Shown: in pieces, positions 18,732-27,700 of the stretch | Numbering within the stretch: position 1 is the stretch's first letter | Layout: each line of letters opens with the position of its first letter | NCBI RefSeq assembly: GCF_904846675.1 | Contig: NZ_CAJHBT010000002.1 | Span: forward strand, 124,001-188,000 | Source: Psychrobacter urativorans | Lineage (GTDB): Bacteria > Pseudomonadota > Gammaproteobacteria > Pseudomonadales > Moraxellaceae | Length of the DNA: 64,000 nucleotides | Direction of reading: 5' to 3' | The notes under the pieces: model-generated | Databases searched by the model: none | What the model was told of the DNA's origin: nothing | What the model saw: only the letters and a program-made list of their open reading frames with translations | Made by a program: the position numbers and the translations under genes

Positions 18732-19367
18732 CTAAGGCTGAATTAAACCATGACGAATGGCCATATGTGTCAACTTTACGTCACTATCGACGCCGACTTT
18801 TTCATAGATACGATAACGGTAGGTATTAATGGTTTTGACGCTGACAAATAATTGATCAGCAATTTGCTGCGGGCTTTGACAATTGACAACTAGCATGGCC
18901 ACTTGTTTTTCGCGGTCACTGAGTAAGTCAAACGGCGAGCCGGCATTATCTGACAATAAAACACCTACCAATTGTTCGGCGACATCATGACTGAAATAAC
19001 GGCCGCCTTGATGGAGCTTTTTGATAGCGCGTAACATCTCATCCAGAGGTGTGCCTTTAGTAATATAACCATTGGCCCCAGCTTTAAGTAGCATCGAGGG
19101 GTAAGGCTGGGTGGCCATACTACTGACGGCTAAAATTTTAATGCCCATATCCAGTTGTACTAAACGTTTGGTGGCTTCAAGTCCGCCAATGTTTGGCATA
19201 TTGACATCTAACAACACCACATCAGGGCGCAGCTGTTTGGCAAGTTTAATTGCCATATCACCGCTGTCCGCTTCGCCTATCACTTCAATATCAGGGCTAT
19301 CGGCTAACATACGACTGATACCCATCCGCACCAAATCGTGATCATCCACTACCAATACTCGAATCAT
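18732..19367 (-). CDS. LuxR/FixJ-type response regulator, GacA/UvrY-like
   Basis: 211 residues: a receiver (RVLVVDDHDLVRMGISRMLA; phospho-acceptor Asp in DVVLLDVNMPNIGG; Lys in GANGYITKGTP) and a C-terminal LuxR-type HTH (LSDREKQVAMLV, then QQIADQLFVSVKTINTYRYR). Length and the start MIRVLVVDDHDLVRMG match the GacA/UvrY/VarA group, which in relatives activates CsrB-type sRNA genes with a GacS/BarA kinase. No hybrid kinase lies here; instead the gene is 5 bp upstream of pilS on the same strand, suggesting co-transcription. Either it is GacA sitting in a pil regulatory operon or a paralogue working with PilS. An inverted repeat lies 32 bp before the start codon. Confidence 0.8.
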   Translation of the reverse strand: MIRVLVVDDHDLVRMGISRMLADSPDIEVIGEADSGDMAIKLAKQLRPDVVLLDVNMPNIGGLEATKRLVQLDMGIKILAVSSMATQPYPSMLLKAGANGYITKGTPLDEMLRAIKKLHQGGRYFSHDVAEQLVGVLLSDNAGSPFDLLSDREKQVAMLVVNCQSPQQIADQLFVSVKTINTYRYRIYEKVGVDSDVKLTHMAIRHGLIQP

Positions 19368-19398
19368 AGTTATACTCTTAGCGATTGCTTGATTGTGA

Positions 19399-19417
19399 TA
19401 AAATCATATTGATTTTA
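19399..19417. promoter_or_regulatory. 19-bp inverted repeat upstream of the gacA-like gene
   Basis: TAAAATCA and TGATTTTA flank a TAT centre, a perfect 8-bp-arm palindrome 32 bp before the regulator's start codon. It is a plausible operator. The 461-bp gap 19368-19828 between this gene and the divergent pbpG otherwise holds no coding region that I can support. Confidence 0.45.
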
Positions 19418-19828
19418 CCTCATGCTGCGGAGTTAGTTTACAGTATGTAAGGAAACATTTGATTCACAATGCTTAATGACAATGTACTGAACCCTCTGCA
19501 AGCCACTACTTTTATACTAACTTGAATAGGATATTACGAAAACCGTCCTGTATTAGCGTAATGTTAACAGACGTTACTGATACCCAAGGCAAGTGTAGCA
19601 AATATTGACCGTATACAAAAAAAGACGATATGGGTAGTTTAGTAGATTAAACTTGAATGCAAACCATGATACACTAAAAGTACAAAGACTCTATAAGAGC
19701 ACTTACAAACATACCCATATCTATACGATTGCCCGCAAACGCATCCATAATCGCTACATATGTTACTCGTGTCAAATTGTATAGCTAATTTATATAACTT
19801 TGCCGCGATAGCAATAGCCGGAGGAAGA

Positions 19829-20893
19829 ATGAAACGTCTACCAGTAACCAAACAGCGATTAATTGCTGCCATGATTTCATTAAGTCTGGGCACTGCCGCC
19901 CAAGCCGCATTGACGATTAATGGTAATACTGAATCCAGTGCTCGCGTGAGTTGGGGTGGGGTTGATAGCCTATCTGAAGCTCGTAACATAATGTATAAAT
20001 CCAATGGCTCTGCTATCAAAAAAATCGATAACGGTTATGGTTCTACAAAACTTACCAATGCTAATAGCTTTGGTAGCGGTAGTAACACTTATAATACGAC
20101 CTATCGCGGCAGCTTTGGTAGCAGTGATATGATCCCAATTAGCACTGATTCGCGCAGTGTGGCGGTTATTGATGCTGAAACAGGTGAGTCTATCTATGAA
20201 AAAGACGCTAACATTGCGCGTCCTATGGCTAGCATTAGCAAGCTAATGACGGCTATGGTCGTTTTAGATGGCGGGCTTGATATGCGTGAAGAGCTTACGC
20301 TTGAGCCAGAGGATTTCATTGGCCCTAAACGTGCCAGCTCGCGCCTAAAATCAGGCGATCGTATGAATCGTGCTGAGATGTTATTGATGGCATTGATGAA
20401 ATCAGAAAACCCTGCGGCAAAAAGTTTGTCCCGCAATTATCCAGGCGGCTATAGTGCTTTTATACGCGCAATGAACCGTAAAGCGAAAGACTTAGGCATG
20501 ACCACCGCATTCTTTGGAGACCCAACCGGTCTCGATAAGCGTAATGTGGCCTCATCAAATGATTTAGTCAAAATGGTACGCGCTGCAGGTAACTATGACG
20601 TGATTCGCCGCTTCTCGACTACCAAGAGTTACGACTTTTTTGTAGCGAACTACTCAAGTGGCAATCGGGTTTACAAAGCCGGTAATACCAGCAGTCTAGT
20701 ACGCTCAGGCGCCTATCCTATCGGTATCTCGAAAACAGGCTTTATCAATGAAGCCGGTCGTTGTGTGGTGATGGAAACTAGAGTGAATAATCGTCCTGCT
20801 ATTATTGTGATTCTGGGGGCTAACAGCTCAGCAACACGTTGGGGCGATGCTAAAAATATTCTTAATAGCTTAGCGACGCGCCGTACGGTTTAA
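19829..20893 (+). CDS. pbpG: D-alanyl-D-alanine endopeptidase/carboxypeptidase (PBP7 type, S11 family)
   Basis: A periplasmic low-molecular-weight penicillin-binding protein that trims peptidoglycan cross-links. A signal peptide (LIAAMISLSLGTAAQA) is followed by a polar Gly/Ser/Asn-rich stretch of about 65 residues. The serine-peptidase core then has all three motifs: SxxK in ASISKLMTAMVVLDG, SxN in MKSENPAAKSLSRNYPGG, and KTG in GISKTGFINEAGR. The lack of a C-terminal amphipathic anchor fits PBP7 as opposed to DacA-type enzymes. The ATG at 19829 follows GGAGGAAGA, an excellent ribosome-binding site. 23 further codons are open upstream to 19760 but are unlikely to be used. A terminator follows at 20953. 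Confidence 0.92.
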   Translation: MKRLPVTKQRLIAAMISLSLGTAAQAALTINGNTESSARVSWGGVDSLSEARNIMYKSNGSAIKKIDNGYGSTKLTNANSFGSGSNTYNTTYRGSFGSSDMIPISTDSRSVAVIDAETGESIYEKDANIARPMASISKLMTAMVVLDGGLDMREELTLEPEDFIGPKRASSRLKSGDRMNRAEMLLMALMKSENPAAKSLSRNYPGGYSAFIRAMNRKAKDLGMTTAFFGDPTGLDKRNVASSNDLVKMVRAAGNYDVIRRFSTTKSYDFFVANYSSGNRVYKAGNTSSLVRSGAYPIGISKTGFINEAGRCVVMETRVNNRPAIIVILGANSSATRWGDAKNILNSLATRRTV

Positions 20894-20952
20894 TCGCTTT
20901 TAAATGCTATATAAGTTTGTACAAATATAAAGATAAAAAATATATAAATATG

Positions 20953-20986
20953 AAAAGGCCGTTATCTTATATAGCGGCCTTTTTTT
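20953..20986 (+). terminator. Rho-independent terminator after pbpG
   Basis: AAGGCCG pairs with CGGCCTT, with imperfect inner pairing, and a run of eight or nine T follows. It separates pbpG from thiE and argues against a thiE start upstream of 21031. Confidence 0.85.
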
Positions 20987-21030
20987 GCCTTCGATATCTG
21001 TTTAAAGACTATAATTTTAAGGGGAAGCAT

Positions 21031-21714
21031 ATGATAATATCATCAACACACAAATCACCAAAGTCTAAACCGCCAACGCCAATGCTGTATTTACTCACTA
21101 ACGATGATGAGTTTGAGCTGCTATATCGTAAGTTAGGGGCGGCATTGGCAACAGGAGTGATAGGTTTGTTACAAGTTCGGCGCAAAGAAGTACTGGCACA
21201 AGACGATGGCCAGCAGCAGCTTTATGCTGAGGCGCAGCAGATTGTGGCTTTAGCTCATAAATACGACACTGCGGTGGTGATTAATGATGATATTGACTTG
21301 GCCGTTAGGCTTGGGGTAGGGGTTCATCTGGGTCAGCAAGATGGCAATGTCAGTGCCGCCAAACAGCGACTGGCGCTCAATCAGATTATAGGTCGCACTT
21401 GTCATGGTGATATTGAGTTGGTCAAAGAAGCGCTAAATGACGGCGCAGATTATGCAGCGATGGGTGCAGTATTTGCGTCCACTACCAAACCCAATGCCGA
21501 CACTATCACGCGTCAGCAGCTGATTGATGGCTGCCAACAAGAGATTGATATTTGTGTGATTGGTGGTTTAACTGCTGAAAATATCGATCAATTAGCTGAC
21601 TTACCGCTGACTTATATTGCAGTAGTCGGTGATATTATGGACTTGCCAGTGGATAAAATAGCGGTGCGTTGTCAACAGTGGCAGCAGGCTCTAGATAAAC
21701 AGTATGTTGTTTAA
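21031..21714 (+). CDS. thiE: Thiamine-phosphate synthase
   Basis: It condenses HMP-diphosphate and the thiazole phosphate into thiamine phosphate. The TIM-barrel signatures are VIGLLQVRRKE (Q and R for pyrophosphate binding), VVINDDIDLAVRLGVGVHLG, GRTCHGDIELVKEA (in place of the usual G-x-S-x-H/T), GADYAAMGAVFASTTKPNA and VIGGLTAENI. The start at 21031 follows AGGGGAA; the frame stays open upstream but would run through the pbpG terminator. 227 residues is usual. No other thi gene is adjacent, and I see no TPP riboswitch in the 45 bp between the terminator and the start. Confidence 0.92.
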   Translation: MIISSTHKSPKSKPPTPMLYLLTNDDEFELLYRKLGAALATGVIGLLQVRRKEVLAQDDGQQQLYAEAQQIVALAHKYDTAVVINDDIDLAVRLGVGVHLGQQDGNVSAAKQRLALNQIIGRTCHGDIELVKEALNDGADYAAMGAVFASTTKPNADTITRQQLIDGCQQEIDICVIGGLTAENIDQLADLPLTYIAVVGDIMDLPVDKIAVRCQQWQQALDKQYVV

Positions 21715-21753
21715 TAATGCTGTTGGTTAACGATCTAAATCCTAATAATCAAA

Positions 21754-21777
21754 AAGCGCGCAAATTGCTGCGCGCTT
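21754..21777 (-). terminator. Terminator for the DksA-like gene
   Basis: AAGCGCGCA and TGCGCGCTT form 9-bp arms around a 6-base loop. On the minus strand the stem is followed by TTTTT, so it ends the DksA-like gene and may also act on thiE. Confidence 0.8.
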
Positions 21778-21813
21778 AACTGGTAAATGGTTATAAAATA
21801 AGGGCTTATGTAT

Positions 21814-22143
21814 TTACTCAGCATGTTCCATACATAAAGTCGCGTAAGGGACCGCTTCCAAACGTTGTTCTTGTATCTCTTTGCCGCATACTTCACATTC
21901 GCCATAAGTGCCGTTTTCAATATGGCTTAGCGCTTCTTGAACATAGATGAGACCTTGTTGTGCTTCTGCCGATAGGAGTTGGCGCGTATCGTTTTGACGA
22001 ATAGAGATTGCTTGGTCTTCCCAATCTTTATTAAGCTCGTCTTGTGGGTTTTGAATATCATTTTTTATCTTATCAATACGGGTTTCATATTCTTCTTTAA
22101 GTGTTAATAGTTTTTGTTTGGCAGTATCTAAATCAATGCTCAT
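21814..22143 (-). CDS. Small TraR/DksA-family zinc-finger protein
   Basis: The 109-residue protein has a coiled-coil front (LDTAKQKLLTLKEEYETRID) whose tip carries DWEDQA, matching the DxxDxA motif that DksA inserts into the RNA polymerase secondary channel. The zinc finger is CEVC, 17 residues, then CMEH; the fourth ligand of the usual Cys4 finger is His. It is shorter than DksA (about 150) and longer than TraR (about 73), similar to other short DksA-like proteins. Function is probably RNA polymerase modulation, but this is inferred from family. It is divergent from pgk. Confidence 0.83.
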   Translation of the reverse strand: MSIDLDTAKQKLLTLKEEYETRIDKIKNDIQNPQDELNKDWEDQAISIRQNDTRQLLSAEAQQGLIYVQEALSHIENGTYGECEVCGKEIQEQRLEAVPYATLCMEHAE

Positions 22144-22304
22144 TATTATCTCCTAATGGGTATGAGTTCTGGTATTTGTTATTGTTTACTGCTCCATAAT
22201 AAAGGCCGCGCTGGCGTAGTACCACCACGAAATGTTACTGGGTTTTTAGCTTCGCTATAGTTGCTATTAATATAACTATCAATTAGCCGCTAAGTTTTGT
22301 CTGA

Positions 22305-22334
22305 TTGACTGTCTAGAAAAGTTCGCCTTATGCT
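22305..22334 (+). promoter_or_regulatory. Candidate pgk promoter
   Basis: TTGACT at 22305-22310, an 18-base spacer and TATGCT at 22329-22334. It is about 125 bp before the pgk start, with a palindrome at 22383-22399 between them. Position and -35 match are good; the -10 is only fair. Confidence 0.4.
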
Positions 22335-22382
22335 ACACTCACGCCCTAAACCAACCAAACCTTTATGACCATATAAAAAATG

Positions 22383-22399
22383 TGCCGTTAATAACGGCA
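22383..22399. promoter_or_regulatory. 17-bp palindrome in the pgk leader
   Basis: TGCCGTTA and TAACGGCA flank one central base, a perfect 8-bp-arm palindrome 60 bp before the pgk start and downstream of the candidate promoter. That is a roadblock or operator position. I do not recognise the regulator. The rest of the 315-bp gap holds nothing else I can support. Confidence 0.45.
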
Positions 22400-22458
22400 T
22401 CGTTGATATTTAGTATTGTCCATAAATAACAGATTGTTATCTAAAATAGGAGCAAGTG

Positions 22459-23667
22459 ATGAATTTTTTGCGTATGAGTGAGCTGGTTTTAGCTGAAAAA
22501 GTGGTATTGATTCGTGAAGACTTAAATGTACCCATTAAAGATGGCAAGGTGACAAGTGATGCCCGCCTGCAAGCGAGTCTACCAACTATAGAGATGGCGT
22601 TAGACAAAGGCGCTGCGGTCATTGTTTGCTCACATTTAGGCCGACCGACCGAAGGCAAGCCTGAAGCTCAGTATTCGCTGGCACCGGTTGCCGATTATCT
22701 AACTGATAAATTGAGCACGCAAATTAAGCAGCCAGTGACTCTTAATAGTGACTATTTGACTGAAGGCATCACCGTTCAAGCCGGCGAAGTAGTGTTGTTA
22801 GAAAATGTCCGCTTCAATCAAGGCGAAAAGAAAAATGATGCCGCCTTGGCTAAAATTTATGCTGGTTTGTGTGATGTGTTTGTGATGGATGCTTTTGGAA
22901 CTGCCCATCGGGCGCAGGCCTCAACAGAAGGAGTCACTCAAGCTATGCGCCAAGCGGATAAAATAGTTTGTGCAGGGCCATTATTATCAGCAGAACTGGA
23001 TGCGTTGACCCAAGCGTTAGAAACACCAGCCCAGCCAATGTTAGCCATTGTTGGCGGCTCCAAAGTCTCTACTAAGCTTGAAGTACTGCATAGCTTGGCT
23101 GAATTGTGCACGCAAATCATCGTGGGGGGCGGCATTGCTAATACCTTCTTAGCGGCACAAGGTCATAATGTTGGCGCGTCTCTATATGAGGCGGACTTGT
23201 TAGATACTGCCCGTGACATTATGAATAAAACTGAGATTTTATTACCTGAATATGTAGTCGTTGCTGATAAAAACGAGATTGATTTCGCGGACTTTATTGG
23301 CTCGCTGCAAAATGCTAAGGCCAGTGTTAAAGCCGTAGATTCAATTGCTAGCGATGATATGATATTGGACATCGCACCACAAAGTGCTAAAAAACTAGCA
23401 GAAGCGGTTGTTAAGGCTAAAACTATTTTGTGGAATGGCCCAGTTGGGGTGTTTGAAGTGGATGCCTTTGGCGCAGGTACTAAAATTCTAGCCAAAGCCG
23501 TACAAGATAGCTCAGGATTTTCAATTGCCGGTGGCGGTGATACTTTGGCAGCAATTGACAAATACGAAGTAGCAGATGGTGTTAGCTATATGTCAACAGG
23601 CGGCGGGGCATTCTTAGAGTTCGTCGAAGGCAAAACCTTACCAGCAGTAGCAGCACTACAAATGTAA
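22459..23667 (+). CDS. pgk: Phosphoglycerate kinase
   Basis: It transfers phosphate between 1,3-bisphosphoglycerate and ADP. Substrate-binding arginines and segments are visible: [39 protein letters not shown] and [13 protein letters not shown]. The nucleotide side has [15 protein letters not shown] and [15 protein letters not shown], and the C-terminal [10 protein letters not shown]. About 402 residues, a normal length. A GTG one codon earlier is also open; I chose the ATG at 22459 because AGGAG lies 6 bases before it. fba follows about 1 kb downstream with a lipoprotein gene between, so the classic pgk-fba pair is interrupted. Confidence 0.97.
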   Translation: MNFLRMSELVLAEKVVLIREDLNVPIKDGKVTSDARLQASLPTIEMALDKGAAVIVCSHLGRPTEGKPEAQYSLAPVADYLTDKLSTQIKQPVTLNSDYLTEGITVQAGEVVLLENVRFNQGEKKNDAALAKIYAGLCDVFVMDAFGTAHRAQASTEGVTQAMRQADKIVCAGPLLSAELDALTQALETPAQPMLAIVGGSKVSTKLEVLHSLAELCTQIIVGGGIANTFLAAQGHNVGASLYEADLLDTARDIMNKTEILLPEYVVVADKNEIDFADFIGSLQNAKASVKAVDSIASDDMILDIAPQSAKKLAEAVVKAKTILWNGPVGVFEVDAFGAGTKILAKAVQDSSGFSIAGGGDTLAAIDKYEVADGVSYMSTGGGAFLEFVEGKTLPAVAALQM

Positions 23668-23871
23668 GCTCAAGCCCAGTAACACTAGGGGTACAACGTC
23701 TGGCGAGTAATTGAGGTAGTCTAGCGGAGATAATAGCTAACGATTACTGTTTACTATTGAGCAGTTAATTGTGTGTTAATCTATTGAAAATTGTTATTGC
23801 ATGTCTTAAATGCTGTCTATAAAATGACGCTACTATATATATTGACATGCATTATTTACTAGAGGTTCATT

Positions 23872-24312
23872 ATGTTAAAACGTCATTTATTACTTGCTAG
23901 CGTTCTTGCTGGTGCTTTTGCAGTCACTGCATGTAGCCAACAAACTGAAGAACAAGCGGATGCAGGTAATGTTGAGTCGGCTGCTGAGTCAGCTGGTAAT
24001 GATATTGCTGCTAATACTCGAGAAGCAACTACCGAAGCTGAGATTGCCGCTCAAAATTCTGGTGAAGATCTTGCTGATGGTGCTAGAACTGCTGGTGCTG
24101 TTGCTGCTGGCGCGGTTGTAAACACTGGTGAAGCAATTGCCGACGGCGCTAACACCGTTGTTGAAGGTACTGCTGACGCTGTTGCTAAAGGCGCAAGTTC
24201 TGTGGCTGACGGCGCCTCTGATGTCGCTGCTAATGCAAATGCTAAGCCAGATACTAATCTACAGGCTGACCCAGCTATTAAAGAAGCCGTTTCTGCAGAC
24301 CAACAGTACTAA
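23872..24312 (+). CDS. Ala-rich lipoprotein with amphipathic repeat character
   Basis: The 146-residue protein has a signal peptide (LLLASVLAGAFAVTAC) with lipobox VTAC and is then almost entirely Ala, Asp, Glu, Gly, Asn and Thr. Short related units recur: GEDLADGARTAG, GEAIADGANTVV, GTADAVAKGASSV and ADGASDVAANANA. The pattern suggests long amphipathic helices similar to LEA or apolipoprotein-like repeats. No Trp or Tyr occurs except the terminal Tyr, and there is no enzymatic motif. A terminator at 24409 closes it, so it is transcribed separately from fba. I do not know the function; an outer-membrane-associated stress or desiccation role would be a guess. Confidence 0.78.
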   Translation: MLKRHLLLASVLAGAFAVTACSQQTEEQADAGNVESAAESAGNDIAANTREATTEAEIAAQNSGEDLADGARTAGAVAAGAVVNTGEAIADGANTVVEGTADAVAKGASSVADGASDVAANANAKPDTNLQADPAIKEAVSADQQY

Positions 24313-24408
24313 TTTTATAGTACGGATACTTAGTAATATTAAGATTTAAAAGTATTAGGCTATAGAAAAACAAACCTTAACATTACTAAAAAATAAAATG
24401 TTAATTTT

Positions 24409-24440
24409 AAAAAAGCTTTGGTTATGACCAAGGCTTTTTT
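24409..24440 (+). terminator. Rho-independent terminator after the Ala-rich lipoprotein gene
   Basis: The AAAAAAGC and TTGGT arms pair with ACCAA and GGCTTTTTT around a TATG loop. It lies 97 bp downstream of the stop. Confidence 0.8.
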
Positions 24441-24546
24441 GCGTTTGTCTAACCAATCAACTTAAGCAACTAATTTGAGTGAATAATAAGAAAACGTGCC
24501 AGACAGATAAATACTGGCGTAACAGCTGCGAGAGGTTGACAATTTT

Positions 24547-24555
24547 TGCTATAAT
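24547..24555 (+). promoter_or_regulatory. Extended -10 promoter for fba
   Basis: TGCTATAAT matches the extended -10 consensus (TGnTATAAT) about 95 bp before fba. A TTGACA lies at 24536-24541, only 8 bases upstream of the -10, too close to act as its -35. The rest of the 338-bp gap holds only this site and the lipoprotein terminator. Confidence 0.55.
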
Positions 24556-24650
24556 CGGCGCCTGACGACGGTTGTTAGAATAGTGCAGCAATACCCAGTA
24601 ACCTTATCCAAAATCGTAACCATTTTTAAAACTCAATTAGAGAGTGTTTT

Positions 24651-25688
24651 ATGGCCTTAATTTCCTTACGTCAACTTTTAGATCACGCCGCTGAGCACAG
24701 CTACGGTGTCCCTGCATTTAACGTGAACAATTTAGAGCAGATGCGAGCGATCATGATGGCGGCAGATAGCTGCAATTCACCGGTGATTGTACAAGCCAGT
24801 GCGGGCGCGCGCGGTTATGCTGGATCTGCTTTTTTGCGGCATTTGATCATTGCAGCTATTGAAGAATGGCCACATATCCCAGTAGTAATGCATCAAGATC
24901 ATGGCATGTCACCAGCAGTCTGCCAGCGCTCAATCCAGCTTGGTTTTTCATCAGTAATGATGGACGGCTCGTTAGGGGAAGACGGCAAAACCCCAATGGA
25001 TTATGATTATAATGCCAGCGTTACCCGTGAAGTGGTCAAGTTTTCCCATGCTTGCGGTGTTTCAGTAGAGGGCGAGATTGGTTGCTTAGGTAGCCTTGAG
25101 ACAGGTATGGCCGGTGAAGAAGATGGTTCTGGAGCGGAAGGCGTGCTTGGTCATGAGCAGCTATTAACCAGTGCTGACGAAGCGGAGCAGTTTGTAAAAA
25201 ATACTAACGTTGATGCCCTGGCGATTGCTATTGGTACCAGTCACGGTGCTTATAAGTTTACCCGTCCACCGACCGGTGATATTTTATCCATTGAGCGCGT
25301 AAAAGAGATTCATGCGCGCATTCCGAATACCCATTTGGTGATGCATGGTTCCTCATCAGTACCGCAAGAATGGTTAAAAGTCATCAACGAATATGGCGGT
25401 GATATTGGCGAAACTTACGGCGTGCCCGTTGAGCAAATCGTTGAAGCGATTAAGCACGGTGTACGTAAGGTCAATATCGATACGGATTTACGCCTAGCGT
25501 CAACCGGTGCGATTCGTCAGTATTTAGTGCACAATCCGAGCGATTTCGATCCGCGTAAATATTTCAAAGCCTCAATGGTTGCGATGTCAGATATTTGTAC
25601 CAATCGTTTTGAAGCTTTTGGCTCAGCTGGTCAAGCAGATAAGATTCGGGCGATTAGTCTGGAAAGTATGGTTGATTTTTATCAGTAG
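24651..25688 (+). CDS. fba: Class II fructose-1,6-bisphosphate aldolase
   Basis: A zinc-dependent aldolase joining or cleaving dihydroxyacetone phosphate and glyceraldehyde-3-phosphate. It begins [20 protein letters not shown] with FNVNNLEQM. Metal site [66 protein letters not shown] and [13 protein letters not shown] are all present. 345 residues fits the subclass close to the Calvin-cycle-type bacterial enzymes. In an organism likely to favour gluconeogenesis it would run in the synthetic direction; that is inference. Confidence 0.96.
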   Translation: MALISLRQLLDHAAEHSYGVPAFNVNNLEQMRAIMMAADSCNSPVIVQASAGARGYAGSAFLRHLIIAAIEEWPHIPVVMHQDHGMSPAVCQRSIQLGFSSVMMDGSLGEDGKTPMDYDYNASVTREVVKFSHACGVSVEGEIGCLGSLETGMAGEEDGSGAEGVLGHEQLLTSADEAEQFVKNTNVDALAIAIGTSHGAYKFTRPPTGDILSIERVKEIHARIPNTHLVMHGSSSVPQEWLKVINEYGGDIGETYGVPVEQIVEAIKHGVRKVNIDTDLRLASTGAIRQYLVHNPSDFDPRKYFKASMVAMSDICTNRFEAFGSAGQADKIRAISLESMVDFYQ

Positions 25689-25778
25689 ATTTTTATTAAT
25701 AACCAACTATTTATCAATAAATTGATATCAGTAAGCGGGCTTAATAGTTTATTTCACTAATGATGAAAGGTGGTAAGT

Positions 25779-26399
25779 ATGATAGGACTGATTACTGGGC
25801 AGGTACAGTATTTAGTGGCACCGACCGCTTGTATCATGACTACCTCTGGTGTGGGTTATGATGTTGAGCTGCCACTGCCGTCATTTTGTCAGTTGCAGCT
25901 GAATCAACAAGCCAGTATTTGGACGCATTTTCATGTGCGTGAAGATGCGCAGCTGCTTTTTGGTTTCATCGATCGTAAAGAGCGTGATGTCTTTCGGCAA
26001 TTGATTAAGATTAATGGGGTTGGTGCCAAAATGGCCTTGGCGATGTTGTCTGCTATGTCAGCGGCTGAGCTAAAAATGCATGTCGAGCAAGATTCAGAAA
26101 CTGCATTGATGCGTATCCCCGGTATAGGCAAAAAGACTGCCCAACGTTTATTGATTGAGCTTAAAGACAAACTTAAAAACATCGAAGTTGATGACAGCTC
26201 CGTAGAGTTCAGCAGTCAGTCTGTTATTGTGTCTCACGAAGGCAGTATCATTGCTGAAGTAGAAGGTGCTCTTATCAGCTTGGGTTATAAAGAAAAAGAA
26301 GCCCAGCAAGCGATTAAAGCGGCAAAAAGTAACGGCGATATCTTTAAAGATACCCAAGGTTTATTAAAAGCCACCCTCCAGCAGTTGTCTGGATTTTAG
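25779..26399 (+). CDS. ruvA: Holliday junction branch-migration complex subunit RuvA
   Basis: RuvA tetramers bind the junction and load the RuvB motor. Residues 1-64 form the OB fold (MIGLITGQVQYLVAP). Two helix-hairpin-helix motifs follow (LIKINGVGAKMALAML and LMRIPGIGKKTAQRLLIELK), and a C-terminal RuvB-binding domain ends it (GALISLGYKEKEAQQAIKAA). 206 residues is usual. An in-frame GTG at 25770 exists, but I choose the ATG at 25779 because of the GAAAGG site before it and the family start MIG. ruvB follows after 186 bp with a terminator-like hairpin between. Confidence 0.95.
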   Translation: MIGLITGQVQYLVAPTACIMTTSGVGYDVELPLPSFCQLQLNQQASIWTHFHVREDAQLLFGFIDRKERDVFRQLIKINGVGAKMALAMLSAMSAAELKMHVEQDSETALMRIPGIGKKTAQRLLIELKDKLKNIEVDDSSVEFSSQSVIVSHEGSIIAEVEGALISLGYKEKEAQQAIKAAKSNGDIFKDTQGLLKATLQQLSGF

Positions 26400-26437
26400 C
26401 GCTGTAAATTTAATCTATTAATATATGATATCCTACT

Positions 26438-26468
26438 AACAAGCGACACTGGTTGTCGCTTGTTTTTA
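26438..26468 (+). terminator. Terminator between ruvA and ruvB
   Basis: ACAAGCGACA pairs exactly with TGTCGCTTGT around a 5-base loop (CTGGT), followed by T's. It implies that ruvB has its own promoter or is reached by read-through. Confidence 0.75.
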
Positions 26469-26585
26469 TGCTGCCTATCAGTTTATGACGTATTTGTCCG
26501 ACTTATCTGCTAGGCTTAGTTGTGCCATTTAGCTATGCTATTTACTGTTTTTCTATAATTTTTTTTATAACTTTCCTTTCATATA

Positions 26586-27578
26586 ATGATAAGACCTATG
26601 ATGCAAGACCGCTTGATTAATCCGCTAGAAGGGGCAGGTGACGCTCCTGATGCTAACATTCGCCCCGCATCTTTGGCTGAATATATTGGTCAGCCGGTCG
26701 TACGTGAACAAATGGAAGTCTTTATCGGCGCTGCGCGTGCGCGTGATGAGGCGCTAGACCACACTCTTATTTTTGGTCCACCAGGTTTGGGTAAAACGAC
26801 CCTTGCTAATATTATTGCCCGTGAGATGGGCGGCAATCTGCGCGCAACATCAGGACCAGTACTTGAGCGTGCCGGTGACTTAGCTGCGATGTTGACTAAC
26901 TTGGAAGAGGGTGATGTACTATTTATCGATGAGATTCATCGCCTTAGTCCAGTGATTGAGGAGATTCTTTATCCAGCAATGGAAGATTTTCAGTTAGATA
27001 TTATGATTGGTGAAGGGCCATCCGCGCGTTCTATTAAGCTTGATTTGCCACCGTTTACGCTGGTGGCTGCGACCACGCGGGCAGGGTTGTTGACCTCACC
27101 GCTGCGCGATCGTTTTGGTATTGTCCAGCGGCTTGAGTTTTATAATATCGCTGATTTGACTACTATTGTTAGTCGTGCGGCACGTTTGATGCGGGTTGTG
27201 ATGAGTGAGGATGGGGCGATCGAGATTGCCCGCCGTGCTCGCGGTACACCAAGGATTGCCAACCGTTTATTACGCCGAGTGCGCGATTATGCTGAAGTAA
27301 GAGCTGATGGTCGAATCAATGGCGAGATTGCTGCTAGCGCACTGGATATGCTAGCGGTAGATAGACGTGGTTTGGATCATTTGGATCGGCGCTATATTGA
27401 GATATTACATGAGCGCTTTGACGGGGGGCCAGCAGGGGTGGAGGCCATAGCCGCCGCTATGGCTGAAGATCGCGGTACCTTAGAGGATGTCATTGAGCCG
27501 TATTTAATTCAGCAAGGTCATGTGTTGCGCACTGCCCGTGGCCGGGTACTGACACAAATGGCGATTGATCAGATGTAG
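26586..27578 (+). CDS. ruvB: Holliday junction branch-migration ATPase RuvB
   Basis: A hexameric AAA+ motor for branch migration. Walker A is [16 protein letters not shown], Walker B is LFIDEIHRL, sensor 1 is in [19 protein letters not shown], and the arginine-bearing segment is [16 protein letters not shown]. The C-terminal winged helix includes [16 protein letters not shown]. 330 residues is normal. Three in-frame ATGs (26586, 26598, 26601) lie close together and none has a strong ribosome-binding site, so the exact start is uncertain by a few codons. Confidence 0.96.
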   Translation: MIRPMMQDRLINPLEGAGDAPDANIRPASLAEYIGQPVVREQMEVFIGAARARDEALDHTLIFGPPGLGKTTLANIIAREMGGNLRATSGPVLERAGDLAAMLTNLEEGDVLFIDEIHRLSPVIEEILYPAMEDFQLDIMIGEGPSARSIKLDLPPFTLVAATTRAGLLTSPLRDRFGIVQRLEFYNIADLTTIVSRAARLMRVVMSEDGAIEIARRARGTPRIANRLLRRVRDYAEVRADGRINGEIAASALDMLAVDRRGLDHLDRRYIEILHERFDGGPAGVEAIAAAMAEDRGTLEDVIEPYLIQQGHVLRTARGRVLTQMAIDQM

Positions 27579-27602
27579 TTGTTCTACACCAGCAAGTAGA
27601 AC

Positions 27603-27644
27603 AAAAAAGCGCGTACTTTAAAGGAATAAAGTAGGCGCTTTTTT
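27603..27644. terminator. Bidirectional terminator between ruvB and the FAD dehydrogenase gene
   Basis: Arms of 18 bp (27603-27620 and 27627-27644) pair with one G-G mismatch around a 6-base loop. There are six A on one side and six T on the other, so the hairpin works for both convergent genes. Confidence 0.85.
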
Positions 27645-27700
27645 ACTTTATATAACGGGTATTTATTCTGCCGCGACTGCCGTGATTATCCTGCTACTGA

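Noticed and set aside
19639..20019. Minus-strand open frame across the pbpG start
   Set aside because: It overlaps the pbpG ribosome-binding site and signal peptide, which are strongly supported.
20917..21030. N-terminal extension of thiE to 20917
   Set aside because: It would run through the pbpG terminator; AGGGGAA precedes the ATG at 21031.
20987..21030. TPP riboswitch before thiE
   Set aside because: Only about 45 bp separate the terminator from the start and no CUGAGA-type thi box is present.
24536..24555. TTGACA and TATAAT before fba as one promoter
   Set aside because: The spacer is only 8 bases. I kept the TATAAT as an extended -10 alone.
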